The notes: generated by a model from the letters alone, not told the origin. 64,000 nt of DNA from Marinomonas rhizomae (GCF_003315485.1 NZ_QNSE01000004.1:282540-346539), one strand, 5' to 3'; numbered from the stretch's first letter, positions 10,394 through 20,431 are shown. A program made the numbers and translations.

Positions 10394-11302
10394 ATGGCCC
10401 TAGGTTCAAATGGGTTGGTAATTCGCCGAGTTAAAAAGGTTAAAAAAAGTGGTCATCATGGTGGTGCTTGGAAAATAGCGCTGGCGGATTTTGCCTTGGC
10501 TATGATGGCGCTTTTTATGGTTTTGTGGATCTTGAGCGTGGCTTCTCCTGAAGAGCTGAGAAGTATAGAAGGGTACTTTCAAGACCCGATGGGGGCTTCT
10601 ACCGCTGGTTATAGTGCGAACCCCATCGATTTGGGAGGGAGTCCGGCAAAGAGTGACGAAAAAAAATTGGATCTGCAGCTACCAGAGCCAGGTAGTACGG
10701 ATATACAGGCACGAGAGACTCAATTAGGAAATGGTCCTGATTCGGCAGAATCAAAGAGTATTAGCAATATGCTGCAGGAAGAAATGAGTAAGATGAATAC
10801 TTTGCTTTCGCAACAAAAGAATATGCGTATTGAGATTACGCCACTGGGTGTGCGCATTACTCTATTGGATGACCCTGATAAGCCTATGTTTGAGCGCGGT
10901 AGTGCGCGAATGATGCCTGATATCGAAAATACTTTGCTGAGTATGTCGCCAATATTTAATAAAGTGACTAACCCTATTGTGATTACTGGACACACGGACT
11001 CATCTAAGTTTGGTGGCGCTGGTCGAGTTGATAATTGGGATTTATCTGCTCTAAGAGCTAATGCTGCACGACACATATTGGAAGAAGGTGGTGTTGAGGA
11101 TAGGCGAATTGCTCAGGTGATAGGGTTAGCTGACACAATTCCTTATAACCGTTTTGATACCGAGAGTGCGGAAAATAGACGCATCAGCATTACATTATTA
11201 ACCGATGATGCCTATAAAAAATTGCTTGACCAGAATCGTAGAAGTTTTGGTAATCCTGGTCAGCAATCTGACTTAAAAATAACACCAGAAACGGTGTTCT
11301 AG
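10394..11302 (+). CDS. motB: Flagellar motor stator protein MotB
   Basis: MotB anchors the stator to peptidoglycan and supplies the ion-binding Asp. A short basic cytoplasmic tail is followed by one membrane segment containing Asp32 (WKIALADFALAMMALFMVLW), then a periplasmic linker and a C-terminal OmpA-like peptidoglycan-binding domain with GHTDSSKFGG and SALRANAARHIL. Length is 302 residues (E. coli 308). Its TAG stop overlaps the stop of convergent rsgA within the tetranucleotide CTAG. Confidence 0.95.
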   Translation: MALGSNGLVIRRVKKVKKSGHHGGAWKIALADFALAMMALFMVLWILSVASPEELRSIEGYFQDPMGASTAGYSANPIDLGGSPAKSDEKKLDLQLPEPGSTDIQARETQLGNGPDSAESKSISNMLQEEMSKMNTLLSQQKNMRIEITPLGVRITLLDDPDKPMFERGSARMMPDIENTLLSMSPIFNKVTNPIVITGHTDSSKFGGAGRVDNWDLSALRANAARHILEEGGVEDRRIAQVIGLADTIPYNRFDTESAENRRISITLLTDDAYKKLLDQNRRSFGNPGQQSDLKITPETVF

Positions 11303-12333
11303 AAGGCTTGGTTTTCACGTATTGAGTGTTTGATCCTTAAGAAGCTTTGGAAGCGGTGCTCGGTAATTTCACCCTTTTCTAGAGCTTCTAGGATGGCGCA
11401 CCCTGGTTCTTTTTCATGAGCACAGTCGCGGAATCTACAGTAGCCAATATGTGGTCGAAACTCGACAAAGCCATTTAGTAACTCATCCTCTGAAATATGC
11501 CACAAGCCAAACTCACGGATCCCTGGAGAGTCGATAAGGTCTCCGCCTTTAGGCATGTGGAATAGTCGAGCTGTCGTGGTGGTGTGCACGCCTTTTTTGC
11601 GTTTCTGTGAAAGCTCGCCCACGCTAATGTCTATGTCAGGTAGTAAGGTGCCAATAAGAGAGGATTTCCCCACACCTGACTGCCCAACAAAGACACTTGT
11701 TTTGTCTTGTAAGAAGTCATACAGCGACTCCATGCCAGCTTGGTTTTTTATGGAAGTTTTGATGATTTTGTAATTTAGGTCTTCATAAGTTTTTAATAGC
11801 TGATCTAGGTCCGCTTTATTACTGTCGTCAATGAGGTCGCATTTGTTAAGTAAGATGACTGGCGGTATGCCTACAGTTTCGGCAGCGACTAGGTAACGAT
11901 CTATAAGGTTAGCGTGAGCAACTGGCTCTGCAGCAATAACAACGATAATGTGGTCTATGTTTGCGGCAACTGGCTTTATTCTGCCGTGCATGTCTGGGCG
12001 AGACAGTGAGGTGTGTCTTGGTGTGGTTGCAACGACGACACCGCCTTCATTTTGTTTTGGGCGCCAGACAACTTTGTCGCCCGTCACAAGTTGGCCTAGG
12101 TTGGCGCGCAAATTACAGCGCGTGGATATGCCAATAAAAGGCTCTTGAGTGCCTTCCACTTCGACCTGTGTGCCGAAGTGGGAAATAATAATGCCTTCAG
12201 TTTCAGGTCCGAGATCAGATGACTGAAGGAGTTCTTCGGCGGCATCGCCTCGTTTTTGAGTGCGTTCAACGCGCTCTTTGTGAATTCTTTCGATTCGCCA
12301 AGTTTGTTGTTTAGTAAGTTTTCGCTTCGACAT
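11299..12333 (-). CDS. rsgA: Small ribosomal subunit biogenesis GTPase RsgA
   Basis: RsgA is a circularly permuted GTPase that checks late 30S maturation. The order of motifs shows the permutation: NKCD at 163-166 (G4), then GQSGVGKSS at 217-225 (G1), then DSPG at 268-271 (G3). An OB-fold precedes them, and a zinc site follows (Cys299, Cys304, His306, Cys312). Length is 344 residues. It is divergent from orn, an arrangement also known in E. coli and Pseudomonas. Confidence 0.96.
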   Translation of the reverse strand: MSKRKLTKQQTWRIERIHKERVERTQKRGDAAEELLQSSDLGPETEGIIISHFGTQVEVEGTQEPFIGISTRCNLRANLGQLVTGDKVVWRPKQNEGGVVVATTPRHTSLSRPDMHGRIKPVAANIDHIIVVIAAEPVAHANLIDRYLVAAETVGIPPVILLNKCDLIDDSNKADLDQLLKTYEDLNYKIIKTSIKNQAGMESLYDFLQDKTSVFVGQSGVGKSSLIGTLLPDIDISVGELSQKRKKGVHTTTTARLFHMPKGGDLIDSPGIREFGLWHISEDELLNGFVEFRPHIGYCRFRDCAHEKEPGCAILEALEKGEITEHRFQSFLRIKHSIRENQAF

Positions 12334-12368
12334 TTGATTCGTCTGGTCATAAAGTAAGGCGCATAGAG

Positions 12369-12374
12369 TATAAT
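12369..12374 (+). promoter_or_regulatory. Perfect -10 box upstream of orn
   Basis: TATAAT lies 33 bases before the orn ATG. The same bases read on the minus strand give TATACT (12367-12372), which could serve rsgA, so the two divergent promoters may overlap. No strong -35 was identified. Confidence 0.5.
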
Positions 12375-12407
12375 GCTTGGCATTGATAATAAAGGACTTG
12401 GAAGATT

Positions 12408-12965
12408 ATGAGCTTAAATGAAGAGAATTTAGTGTGGATCGATCTTGAAATGACAGGATTAGATCCAGAAACCGACACTATTATTGAAATTGCTACTGTT
12501 GTTACAGACAAACATTTGAATGTGTTGGCTAAAGGGCCGAGTCTTGCTATTCACCAAGAAAAAGCCGTGATGGATGCGATGGATGAATGGTGTACTCGGC
12601 ATCATGGTGATTCTGGGTTGACGGCAAGAGTCTTGTCTTCGACTATCAGTATGGTGCAAGCGGAAGAAGAGACAGTTAAGTTTTTGGCTCAGTATGTTCC
12701 GCCAGGTAAGTCGCCCATATGTGGTAACAGTGTTGGGCAAGATCGCCGTTTTTTATATCGCTACATGCCTACGTTGGAGGCTTTTTTTCACTATCGCTAC
12801 CTAGATGTTAGTACGGTTAAAGAGCTGGCAAGGCGTTGGAAGCCAGAGGCGTTAGAGGGTTTTTCTAAAGCGGGTTCGCATCTGGCAATGGATGATATTT
12901 TAGAGTCTATTGGCGAGTTGAAGCATTATCGTAAGACTATGTTTGGTTTGAGTGATAGCGCTTAA
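12408..12965 (+). CDS. orn: Oligoribonuclease
   Basis: Orn is a DEDDh 3'-5' exonuclease that degrades RNA dinucleotides, including pGpG from c-di-GMP breakdown. The 185-residue product shows all catalytic blocks: [10 protein letters not shown] near the N terminus (Asp and Glu), NSVGQDRRF in the middle, and HLAMDDI near the C terminus (His and Asp). Start ATG 12408 gives the family's usual N terminus. A terminator hairpin follows. Confidence 0.97.
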   Translation: MSLNEENLVWIDLEMTGLDPETDTIIEIATVVTDKHLNVLAKGPSLAIHQEKAVMDAMDEWCTRHHGDSGLTARVLSSTISMVQAEEETVKFLAQYVPPGKSPICGNSVGQDRRFLYRYMPTLEAFFHYRYLDVSTVKELARRWKPEALEGFSKAGSHLAMDDILESIGELKHYRKTMFGLSDSA

Positions 12966-12983
12966 ATTGTTGACGTTATTTTT

Positions 12984-13031
12984 ATGAATGGGCGAGTTGC
13001 AGTCTGATTGCTGTTCGCCAATTCATTTTTT
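12984..13031 (+). terminator. Terminator of orn
   Basis: ATGAATGGGCGA (12984-12995) pairs with TCGCCAATTCAT (13015-13026) with one G-A mismatch, and a T run follows. It lies 18 bases after the orn stop. Confidence 0.7.
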
Positions 13032-13049
13032 AAGTCGTTCTTTTGCTAG

Positions 13050-13799
13050 CTAGCTTAGCCCTGTCACGCCATCCCATATCAGCTTTAATCCTGTTAGGAA
13101 AAGAAAGCTGTACATGACTTTGAAAAACAGTCCAGTAGATATTTTGTAGTGTAGCCATGCGCCGAGTTGAACACCTAAAAAGGCAACAGGTGTAAAGCAA
13201 AGCGACAGAAGTATGTTCGAACTGTTTAGTTGTCCAAGCATTCCGTATGGAATGAGTTTTACATAATTGATGGCCGTAAAAATAACAGCCGCCGTCGCAA
13301 CATATTGAGTTTTGTCTAGGTTTGCTCTTATTAAATAAACGCTCATTGGTGGTCCGCCGGCGTGGGCGATAAAGCTTGTGAAGCCGCCAAGTGCGCACCA
13401 AAGCTTCCCGGCAAGGGAGCTAAGTGGTTTTTGTGGCGATGTTTGGCTTTTTTTTGGCCATGAGTTCAATGTGAAGCCTACAGCAATAACCCCGACCATT
13501 ACCTTTAACCATTCTGCAGAAAACCATGAAGCAGTGAGTCCGCCAATAATTACGCCAATAATTGCGGCTGGAATGCATTTTATAAGTTGTTTTGAGTTCC
13601 ACTTGTTCCAGAACTTTTGCACGGTAAATAGGTCCATGGTGCAGAGGATTGGGAGCATGATAGCGGCGGCAAGTGTTGGCGAGGTTTGTAGGGAGATAAG
13701 CGGAACGGCGAGAATGCCAAATGCTCCTGAAAAGCCACCTTTAGATATGCCAGTGATAAAAACGGCAATGGCAATGAGTGAGAGGAAAAGCCAGTCCAT
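13050..13799 (-). CDS. TauE/SafE family membrane transporter
   Basis: The 249-residue product is almost wholly hydrophobic with about seven to eight membrane segments. Its N terminus (FITGISKGGFSGAFGILAVPL) is the signature of the TauE/SafE (DUF81) family, proposed exporters of sulfite, sulfoacetate or related anions. The substrate cannot be told from sequence, and no sulfur-metabolism gene is adjacent. It is transcribed towards orn and divergently from tsaE. Confidence 0.85.
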   Translation of the reverse strand: MDWLFLSLIAIAVFITGISKGGFSGAFGILAVPLISLQTSPTLAAAIMLPILCTMDLFTVQKFWNKWNSKQLIKCIPAAIIGVIIGGLTASWFSAEWLKVMVGVIAVGFTLNSWPKKSQTSPQKPLSSLAGKLWCALGGFTSFIAHAGGPPMSVYLIRANLDKTQYVATAAVIFTAINYVKLIPYGMLGQLNSSNILLSLCFTPVAFLGVQLGAWLHYKISTGLFFKVMYSFLFLTGLKLIWDGVTGLS

Positions 13800-13966
13800 A
13801 TAGATCCTTTACTGAGTGATTATTTTTGTGGGTAGGAAGGTTGGTTGATCTATTATGAGTTATTGGTGCTTGTTTCAAAAGGCTTCTGTATTAGAATTGT
13901 TATAAATAGTATGTCTATAAGCTTGTGTTTGCTCTATGTCGAGTTGAAAAAAAGGGTTAAAAGTTA

Positions 13967-14428
13967 ATGCAAATAGAAAAAGAAGTGTATGGCGAAGAGG
14001 CGATGGAGAATTTTGGTGCAACTTTCTCGTCTGTGCTGAAATCAGGCGCGGTTGTGTATTTGGAGGGTGATCTCGGTATGGGTAAAACAACCCTAGTAAG
14101 GGGGGTTTTGCGAGGTTTGGGGTATCAAGGACCGGTAAAAAGCCCTACTTATACTATTGTTGAGCCTTATGAGTTGGCTGGTTTTGAGGTGTTTCATTTT
14201 GATTTGTATCGCGTGGCGGATGCTGAAGAGCTTGAATTCATAGGCGTTCGCGACTATTTCACCGATGCTGGGGTGTGCTTGATTGAGTGGGCTGAAATGG
14301 GGCAAGGCGTGCTGCCTGAAGCGGATTTAGTTGTGTCGCTAAGCTTGATTCGTCAAGGGCGCCATGTGTCTTTAAGGGCCAATACAGAAAAGGGTGATAT
14401 GGCTTTAAGTGCTTTAAGAGGGGGATAA
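13967..14428 (+). CDS. tsaE: tRNA t6A biosynthesis ATPase TsaE
   Basis: TsaE works with TsaB and TsaD to make N6-threonylcarbamoyladenosine at position 37 of ANN-reading tRNAs. The 153-residue product has the Walker A motif GDLGMGKTT at 34-42 and the family blocks SPTYTIVEPYE and FHFDLYR. It is the first gene of the tsaE-amiB-mutL-miaA-hfq-hflXKC cluster, matching the E. coli order. Confidence 0.95.
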   Translation: MQIEKEVYGEEAMENFGATFSSVLKSGAVVYLEGDLGMGKTTLVRGVLRGLGYQGPVKSPTYTIVEPYELAGFEVFHFDLYRVADAEELEFIGVRDYFTDAGVCLIEWAEMGQGVLPEADLVVSLSLIRQGRHVSLRANTEKGDMALSALRGG

Positions 14429-14522
14429 CTTCTTGATGTATAGAAGACTTTACTATAAGTAAGATTGAGATCCATTTAATCAGCAGTTATAGTGTGTCAG
14501 ATATACTAGCTAGCTGTCTGAT

Positions 14523-15851
14523 ATGCATACTAAATTTCGTACTTACCTTTTTATTTTTATTAATTTAATCCTGTCTTTGGCAGCGTGTAGTGCGTTGGCT
14601 GCCGAAGTTCGAGATATTCGTGTTGCTCAACAAGAGGGTGTGACGCGCTTGGTGTTTGAACTTTCTGACACTGCGGAGCACCGTATTTTCCCTCTTTCAA
14701 ACCCTGATCGCATTGTTTTAGATATTAGCGGTGTTGATTTAAATGCCTCCGTTGTTAATGGGTTATCTGCATTATCTTCTGATGTGCTAATGCGGGTGCG
14801 TTATGCGCGTCGGGATTCTGGTGTTCGTTTTGTGCTTGATTTAGGTCAGGCGGCTAAGGCAAAAAGTACTGTTTTAGCTGCAAATGGTACTTATGGCCCT
14901 AGGATACTGGTTGAGCTGGAGTATGGAGCAAGAAAGCCTGCCACTATTGTTAAGAGCTTAGCAAGCCTTTCAAAAGAGAAGCGCGATATAGTGATTGCAA
15001 TTGACCCAGGTCACGGAGGTAAAGATCCCGGAGCCTTGGGGAAATACAACGTGCGAGAAAAAGACATAGTGCTTTCTATTGGTAAAGAGTTGGCTCGCCG
15101 CATCAATGCGGTTGACGGCTTTAAAGCGGTGTTAACTCGTTCAACAGACAAATACCTTCAGCTGAGGGATCGTTCCCGAGTGGCTCGTGAGGCTAATGCA
15201 GATTTGATGATATCCATCCACGCGGATGCGTTTACGAAATCCAGCGCCCGAGGAGCTTCTGTTTGGGCTTTGTCATTAAGTGGCAAAAGTTCCGAGATGG
15301 GGCGTTGGTTGGCTCAGCAAGAAAACTCTGCCGATTTAGTGGGGGGGATTTCACTGGATGATAAAGACCAGCTGCTTGCAGAGGTTTTGTTGGATATGTC
15401 GATGAACTCTACTATTCAAATGAGCCTTAATATTGGTAAGAGTGTTTTGGGTGAGATGAAGGGGGTTGCTGTTTTGCATAAAAACACTGTTCAGCAAGCT
15501 GGCTTTGTTGTACTGAAATCACCTGATATTCCTTCTATATTGGTTGAGACTGGCTTTGTTTCAAATAAAACGGAAGCCAAAAATTTGTCCAGTAGGACAT
15601 ATCGTGTCAAGTTAGCAGGTTCAATTTCAAAGGGAGTGATTGAATACTTTACTAAAAATGCTCCTGATGGAACCTTGGTTGCATGGAAGCAGAAGCAGCA
15701 TTCTGATTATGTTTATACAGTGAGTAAGGGAGACACTTTGTCCGAAATTGCTCGTCGAAATCAGGTGTCTTTGTCTATTTTGCGTCAAGCGAACAAGTTA
15801 AATAATGATGTTATTTGGATTGGTCAAAAGCTTGTTATTCCTGCAGGGTAA
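14523..15851 (+). CDS. amiB: N-acetylmuramoyl-L-alanine amidase, AmiB type
   Basis: A zinc amidase that cleaves septal peptidoglycan for daughter-cell separation. Order of parts in 442 residues: export signal (1-27), AMIN targeting domain (about 28-125), Amidase_3 domain (about 155-375) with His164 (DPGHGGKDPGAL), Glu179 and His233 (SIHADAF), and a C-terminal LysM (about 395-440). The signal region contains LAAC at 19-22, which fits a lipobox, but a signal peptidase I site (ALAA) follows closely, so lipidation is uncertain. Confidence 0.94.
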   Translation: MHTKFRTYLFIFINLILSLAACSALAAEVRDIRVAQQEGVTRLVFELSDTAEHRIFPLSNPDRIVLDISGVDLNASVVNGLSALSSDVLMRVRYARRDSGVRFVLDLGQAAKAKSTVLAANGTYGPRILVELEYGARKPATIVKSLASLSKEKRDIVIAIDPGHGGKDPGALGKYNVREKDIVLSIGKELARRINAVDGFKAVLTRSTDKYLQLRDRSRVAREANADLMISIHADAFTKSSARGASVWALSLSGKSSEMGRWLAQQENSADLVGGISLDDKDQLLAEVLLDMSMNSTIQMSLNIGKSVLGEMKGVAVLHKNTVQQAGFVVLKSPDIPSILVETGFVSNKTEAKNLSSRTYRVKLAGSISKGVIEYFTKNAPDGTLVAWKQKQHSDYVYTVSKGDTLSEIARRNQVSLSILRQANKLNNDVIWIGQKLVIPAG

Positions 15852-15911
15852 AAGTCTTATTAAAGCTTCTTTCATCTCTCAAAGAAGCTGTTTTCATATT
15901 GAAGGTCGTTC

Positions 15912-17837
15912 ATGCAAAGAATTAATCTTTTATCTCCACGTCTAGCCAACCAAATTGCCGCTGGGGAGGTGGTCGAACGCCCAGCCTCCGTTGTTAAAGA
16001 GTTACTTGAGAACAGCCTTGATGCGGGAGCTTCGCAGCTTGATATCGATGTGGAGCAAGGTGGTGTGAGACGCATAAAAATTCGTGATAATGGTACTGGG
16101 ATCATGAAGGATGACTTGTCGTTAGCGTTAAGTCGTCATGCGACAAGCAAAATTATTACATTGGATGATTTGGAGGCTGTGTGCTCGCTTGGTTTTCGTG
16201 GTGAGGCATTGGCCAGTATTAGTTCAGTTTCACGAATGCATCTTACTTCGCAGGCTGAAAATGAAGTGGAAGCTTGGCGAGTTGAAGCTGAGGGAAAGGA
16301 TATGGCAACGGCTATTCGTCCAGCATCTCATCCGCAAGGTACCACGATCGAAGTACGAGACTTGTTTTTTAATACGCCTGCCCGCCGAAAGTTTCTTCGT
16401 ACTGAAAAGACAGAGTTTGCTCATTTGGAAGAGGTGGTTAAGCGGTTGGCTTTAAGTCGCTATGAGACCGGCTTTCGTCTAAGTCATAACGGCAAGCAGG
16501 TTTATGATCTTCGCCCTGTTACTGATCAACTTCATGCTGAGCATCGATTGGCGACTTTGCTGGGTAAAAAATTCATTGAAAATTCATTAACGCTAGATGT
16601 CGAGGCGGCTGGTTTGCGTTTGTGGGGGTGGATTGGCTTACCGACGTTTTCTCGTTCTCAAGCGGATCTGCAGTATTTCTTTGTAAACGGTCGGGTGGTA
16701 AAAGATAAACTGGTTGCTCATGCTGTGCGTCAGGCTTATCGTGATGTTTTGTACAATGGACGTCACCCTACATTTGTTTTGTATCTTGAGTTGGATCCAT
16801 CGACCGTTGATGTAAATGTCCACCCAACCAAGCATGAAGTGCGCTTCCGTGATGGGCGTTTAGTCCATGATTTTTTATTTAGTCGCATCCATAAGGCTAT
16901 TGCAGATGTCCGGCCTGAATCTGATGTGGCTCCGACTGGGATGAGTGAGTCGGCTAGTAATGGAGCGGTTAATTATGATGTAAATATGACGGAGCAATCT
17001 GCTTTGCCATTATCTAATCGTGCCGCGTCTACTTCTATGGATTGGATGCGCACTGCATCAAGTCCGTTGGCGGCGTCAGAGGTTCGGGGACAGCTCGATG
17101 GTATGGGGCGTCTGTCCGACTATGCGCAAGAATATGTTTCTAAAACAGAAGAGGTAAACACTGAGACGGGTGAAGTTAGAGAAGTTTCTCCTTTTGTTGG
17201 TGTAGGTGGAAGTGAGAGCCCGTTTGAACGATCTGAAGAAGGGTATCAGGCGGTTCCTCCTTTGGGTTTTGCTGTGGCTCAGCTGCACGGCGTTTATATC
17301 CTTTCAGAGAGTGAGCAAGGATTGATCCTTGTGGATATGCACGCGGCCCATGAACGTATTGTTTATGAGCGCATGAAGACGGCGTTTTATCAGAAAAATA
17401 TTTCCTCTCAACCTTTGTTGGTGCCGATTAATATTGCGGTATCGCAAAGTGAGGCTGATCTTGTTGAAGAAAGTGGTGATGTTTTTGGGGCTTTTGGTTT
17501 TCGTGTAGAGAGAACTGGGCTAGAAAGTGCAATGGTTCGTGAAGTCCCCGTTATACTTATTCGAGGGGATGTGGAAGGTTTGGTGCGTGATGTGATTAGT
17601 GATTTGTCGGCCAATGGTGTATCAGACCTGATGGAGTCGCGGGCGAATGAATTGATGGCGTCAATGGCGTGTCATGGTGCTGTTCGTGCAAATCGCAAAC
17701 TGACTATTGCGGAGATGAATAGTCTTCTTCGTGATATGGAAGTGACTGAGCGTAGTGGGCAGTGTAATCATGGCCGACCGACTTGGGCGCATTTGAGTAT
17801 GTCTGATTTAGATAAACTCTTTTTGAGGGGGCGTTGA
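15912..17837 (+). CDS. mutL: DNA mismatch repair protein MutL, endonuclease type
   Basis: MutL links mismatch recognition by MutS to strand incision. The 641-residue product has the N-terminal GHKL ATPase ([37 protein letters not shown]), a variable linker (about 330-450) and a C-terminal dimerisation domain. The C-terminal domain carries [12 protein letters not shown] at 475-486, matching DQHA(X)2E(X)4E, plus ACHGAVRA around Cys587 and CNHGRP at 618-623. These mark MutL proteins with their own endonuclease, unlike E. coli MutL. miaA starts 1 base after its stop. Confidence 0.96.
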   Translation: MQRINLLSPRLANQIAAGEVVERPASVVKELLENSLDAGASQLDIDVEQGGVRRIKIRDNGTGIMKDDLSLALSRHATSKIITLDDLEAVCSLGFRGEALASISSVSRMHLTSQAENEVEAWRVEAEGKDMATAIRPASHPQGTTIEVRDLFFNTPARRKFLRTEKTEFAHLEEVVKRLALSRYETGFRLSHNGKQVYDLRPVTDQLHAEHRLATLLGKKFIENSLTLDVEAAGLRLWGWIGLPTFSRSQADLQYFFVNGRVVKDKLVAHAVRQAYRDVLYNGRHPTFVLYLELDPSTVDVNVHPTKHEVRFRDGRLVHDFLFSRIHKAIADVRPESDVAPTGMSESASNGAVNYDVNMTEQSALPLSNRAASTSMDWMRTASSPLAASEVRGQLDGMGRLSDYAQEYVSKTEEVNTETGEVREVSPFVGVGGSESPFERSEEGYQAVPPLGFAVAQLHGVYILSESEQGLILVDMHAAHERIVYERMKTAFYQKNISSQPLLVPINIAVSQSEADLVEESGDVFGAFGFRVERTGLESAMVREVPVILIRGDVEGLVRDVISDLSANGVSDLMESRANELMASMACHGAVRANRKLTIAEMNSLLRDMEVTERSGQCNHGRPTWAHLSMSDLDKLFLRGR

Positions 17838-17838
17838 T

Positions 17839-18771
17839 ATGACAAAACCACATGTAGTTTGTCTGATGGGGCCGACGGCTTCAGGTAAGACTGGGTTGGC
17901 GGTAGAGCTGGCTGAGCATCACAATTTCGAAATTATCAGTGTTGATTCTGCGCTTGTGTATAAGGGTATGGATATTGGTACGGCAAAGCCGGATGCGGGG
18001 TTGCTTGCGAGAGCTCCCCACCGGTTGATCGATATTATTGATCCGCTTGAATCTTACTCTGCTGCTGATTTTGTTTTGGACGCGGTTGAGCATTCTAAAG
18101 AGATTATTGCTAAAGGAAAGACGCCGCTTTTGGTGGGGGGTACCATGATGTACTTCAATGCTTTGCAAAAAGGTTTGGCGGAGATGCCGCAAGCTGACGC
18201 GGAATTACGGGCGTTAATTGAGTCTGAGGCGGCTGAAAAAGGTTGGCTTGCCTTGCATGAAGAGTTGCAAAAAATCGACCCGGAGGCAGCGTCCCGCATT
18301 CACCCTAATGATCCTCAGCGTTTGCAGCGAGCTATAGAGGTGTATCGGTTGACTGGTAAAACAATGACGCAGTTTTGGGCGCAGCAGGAAACGGTATCCT
18401 TGCCGTTTAGTATGATCAATATGGCGGTAATGCCTAAAGAGCGTAGTGTGTTGCACGAGCGTATTGAGCAGCGCTTTTATGACATGATGGATCAGGGTTT
18501 TTTATCCGAAGTTGAGCATTTTTATCATCGTGGTGACCTAACCATTGATATGCCTTCTATGCGTTGCGTTGGTTATCGCCAGCTCTGGCAATATTTAGAC
18601 GGTGTTGATTTGCTAGATGATGCTATCTTTAAAGGTGTGGTTGCTTCTCGCCAATTGGCAAAAAGGCAGCTTACTTGGTTGAGAGGGTGGGAGAATTTGA
18701 TGATTTTTGATAGTTTGTCGAAAGATCTTGTGCCTGAAGCCTTGAATTACATAGAAAGCAGGATTATATAG
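17839..18771 (+). CDS. miaA: tRNA dimethylallyltransferase MiaA
   Basis: MiaA adds the dimethylallyl group to A37 of tRNAs reading UNN codons. The 310-residue product has the P-loop GPTASGKT at 11-18, [16 protein letters not shown] for substrate binding and VGGTMMYF. Coding starts immediately after mutL, implying translational coupling. hfq follows after 89 bases of AT-rich DNA that may hold an hfq promoter. Confidence 0.97.
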   Translation: MTKPHVVCLMGPTASGKTGLAVELAEHHNFEIISVDSALVYKGMDIGTAKPDAGLLARAPHRLIDIIDPLESYSAADFVLDAVEHSKEIIAKGKTPLLVGGTMMYFNALQKGLAEMPQADAELRALIESEAAEKGWLALHEELQKIDPEAASRIHPNDPQRLQRAIEVYRLTGKTMTQFWAQQETVSLPFSMINMAVMPKERSVLHERIEQRFYDMMDQGFLSEVEHFYHRGDLTIDMPSMRCVGYRQLWQYLDGVDLLDDAIFKGVVASRQLAKRQLTWLRGWENLMIFDSLSKDLVPEALNYIESRII

Positions 18772-18860
18772 GGGAAATAGATAAAGATTTGGTGTAGTAT
18801 CTACAGTATTGTTTTATCAATAATTAATTTAATATTTTTTGCTTGTTTAAGGAGATTACA

Positions 18861-19106
18861 ATGTCAAAAGGGCAATCATTACAAGACCCTTATCTAAATA
18901 TTCTACGTAAAGAAAGAGTGCCAGTATCTATCTTTCTTGTAAATGGAATTAAGCTTCAAGGTCAAATTGAATCATTCGATCAGTTTGTGATTCTATTGAA
19001 AAATACTGTTAGCCAAATGGTTTACAAACATGCCATTTCTACAGTTGTGCCTTCCCGTACAATTCGCATCCCGTCTCCTGATCAGCCGGAAGATGACGCT
19101 GAATAG
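18861..19106 (+). CDS. hfq: RNA chaperone Hfq
   Basis: Hfq is a hexameric Sm-like protein that pairs small RNAs with mRNAs. The 81-residue product has the Sm1 region ([17 protein letters not shown]) and the Sm2 motif YKHAIS, with the proximal-face N terminus [11 protein letters not shown] almost identical to E. coli. Start ATG 18861 is fixed by an AAGGAG site 6 bases upstream. The C-terminal tail is short and ends acidic (EDDAE), compared with 102 residues in E. coli. Confidence 0.97.
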   Translation: MSKGQSLQDPYLNILRKERVPVSIFLVNGIKLQGQIESFDQFVILLKNTVSQMVYKHAISTVVPSRTIRIPSPDQPEDDAE

Positions 19107-19141
19107 TTTGTCTGTAATAAGACAAGCAGAGGAATACTAGA

Positions 19142-20431
19142 TTGTTTTTTGAACGTCCAGATAGTGGTGAAATAGCTGTATTGGTCCATATAGATTTTCA
19201 CGATCAAAGTGAATCTTATGGCCCCGAAGAGTTTGTTGAGCTTGCTATTTCGGCTGGTGCTGACCCTGTTGCAGTAGTTTCAGGGACTCGCCAGCGTCCA
19301 GATGCCAGATACTTTATTGGTACTGGCAAGCTAGCAGAAGTTAAAGATATTGTTGAGCGGGAAGAGGCGCAAGTTGTTCTTTTCGATCATGCATTATCTC
19401 CCTCCCAAGAGCGTAACTTAGAAAGTATTTTACAGTGTCGTGTGCTTGATCGTACGGGGCTTATTCTTGATATTTTTGCTCAAAGAGCGCGTACCCATGA
19501 GGGTAAATTACAAGTAGAGTTGGCCCAGTTACAGCACATGTCAACTCGTCTTATTCGTGGTTGGACACACCTAGAGCGCCAAAAAGGCGGTATAGGTATG
19601 CGTGGACCAGGTGAAACGCAGCTTGAAACTGACCGTCGATTGCTTAGGGAGCGCATAAAGGCCATTCAGAAACGATTGGCAAAAGTGGGTTCTCAGCGAG
19701 ATCAAAATCGTCGTTCTCGTGATCGATCGTCTGTGCCTACGGTGTCGCTTGTTGGTTATACAAACGCAGGCAAATCTACTCTATTCAATAGAGCGACAGG
19801 TGCTGAAGTTTTTGCGGCTGATCAATTGTTTGCGACGCTTGACCCAACGTTGAGGCGTCTAGATATAGAGCAAATTGGTTCTATCGTGTTAGCTGATACA
19901 GTCGGGTTTATTCGTCAACTACCTCATCGATTGATAAAGGCATTCCAAGCAACATTAAAAGAGTCGTCTGAGGCGGATTTATTGTTGCACGTGGTTGATG
20001 CGGCAGATGTTTCTCGTGATGAAAATATGAAGCATGTTGACTCTGTGTTAGAAGAAATTGGTGCTAATGAAGTACCAACTTTGACAGTATTTAACAAGAT
20101 AGATGCGTTGCCGACGGCAGAACCTAGAATTGATAGGGATGCTAACGGGAACCCTTCGCGAGTTTGGTTGTCTGCTCGTGATGGTCAAGGTGTTGATTTG
20201 CTTAAGCAAGCTATCGCTGAGCTATTGGCAGAAGATGTTTTTGATGAAACGCTTTATTTGCCGAGCAAGTATGGGCGTTTTCGAGCTATGTTGTTTGATC
20301 ATGGAGCAGTAAAGTCGGAGCACTTTGATGAAGCGGGCCGCTTTGTTCTTGATGTGAAGTTGCCTAAAAAAGATTATTTGCAGATTTTGGCTCGTGCTGG
20401 CATGTCTGAGGATCAGATAGAGGCCGCGTAA
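19142..20431 (+). CDS. hflX: Ribosome-associated GTPase HflX
   Basis: HflX is a GTPase that splits or rescues stalled 70S ribosomes under stress. The 429-residue product has the N-terminal HflX domain, a basic linker with GGIGMRGPGETQLETDRR, the P-loop GYTNAGKST at 205-213 and DTVGF at 252-256. It begins with TTG at 19142: the codons that follow align with the start of known HflX proteins, GAGG lies upstream, and no ATG is available nearby. Confidence 0.95.
   Translation: MFFERPDSGEIAVLVHIDFHDQSESYGPEEFVELAISAGADPVAVVSGTRQRPDARYFIGTGKLAEVKDIVEREEAQVVLFDHALSPSQERNLESILQCRVLDRTGLILDIFAQRARTHEGKLQVELAQLQHMSTRLIRGWTHLERQKGGIGMRGPGETQLETDRRLLRERIKAIQKRLAKVGSQRDQNRRSRDRSSVPTVSLVGYTNAGKSTLFNRATGAEVFAADQLFATLDPTLRRLDIEQIGSIVLADTVGFIRQLPHRLIKAFQATLKESSEADLLLHVVDAADVSRDENMKHVDSVLEEIGANEVPTLTVFNKIDALPTAEPRIDRDANGNPSRVWLSARDGQGVDLLKQAIAELLAEDVFDETLYLPSKYGRFRAMLFDHGAVKSEHFDEAGRFVLDVKLPKKDYLQILARAGMSEDQIEAA

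Noticed and set aside
13378..13803. 141-codon frame opposite the TauE/SafE gene
   Set aside because: The minus-strand frame has clear family motifs and membrane segments; the plus-strand frame has none.
18843..18860. TTG start of hfq six codons upstream
   Set aside because: The AAGGAG site lies after it, 6 bases before ATG 18861, and the added residues are not found in Hfq proteins.
19107..19126. Hairpin TTTGTCT/AGACAAG between hfq and hflX as a terminator
   Set aside because: The 7-position stem includes a G-U pair and no T tract follows; hflX begins 16 bases later.
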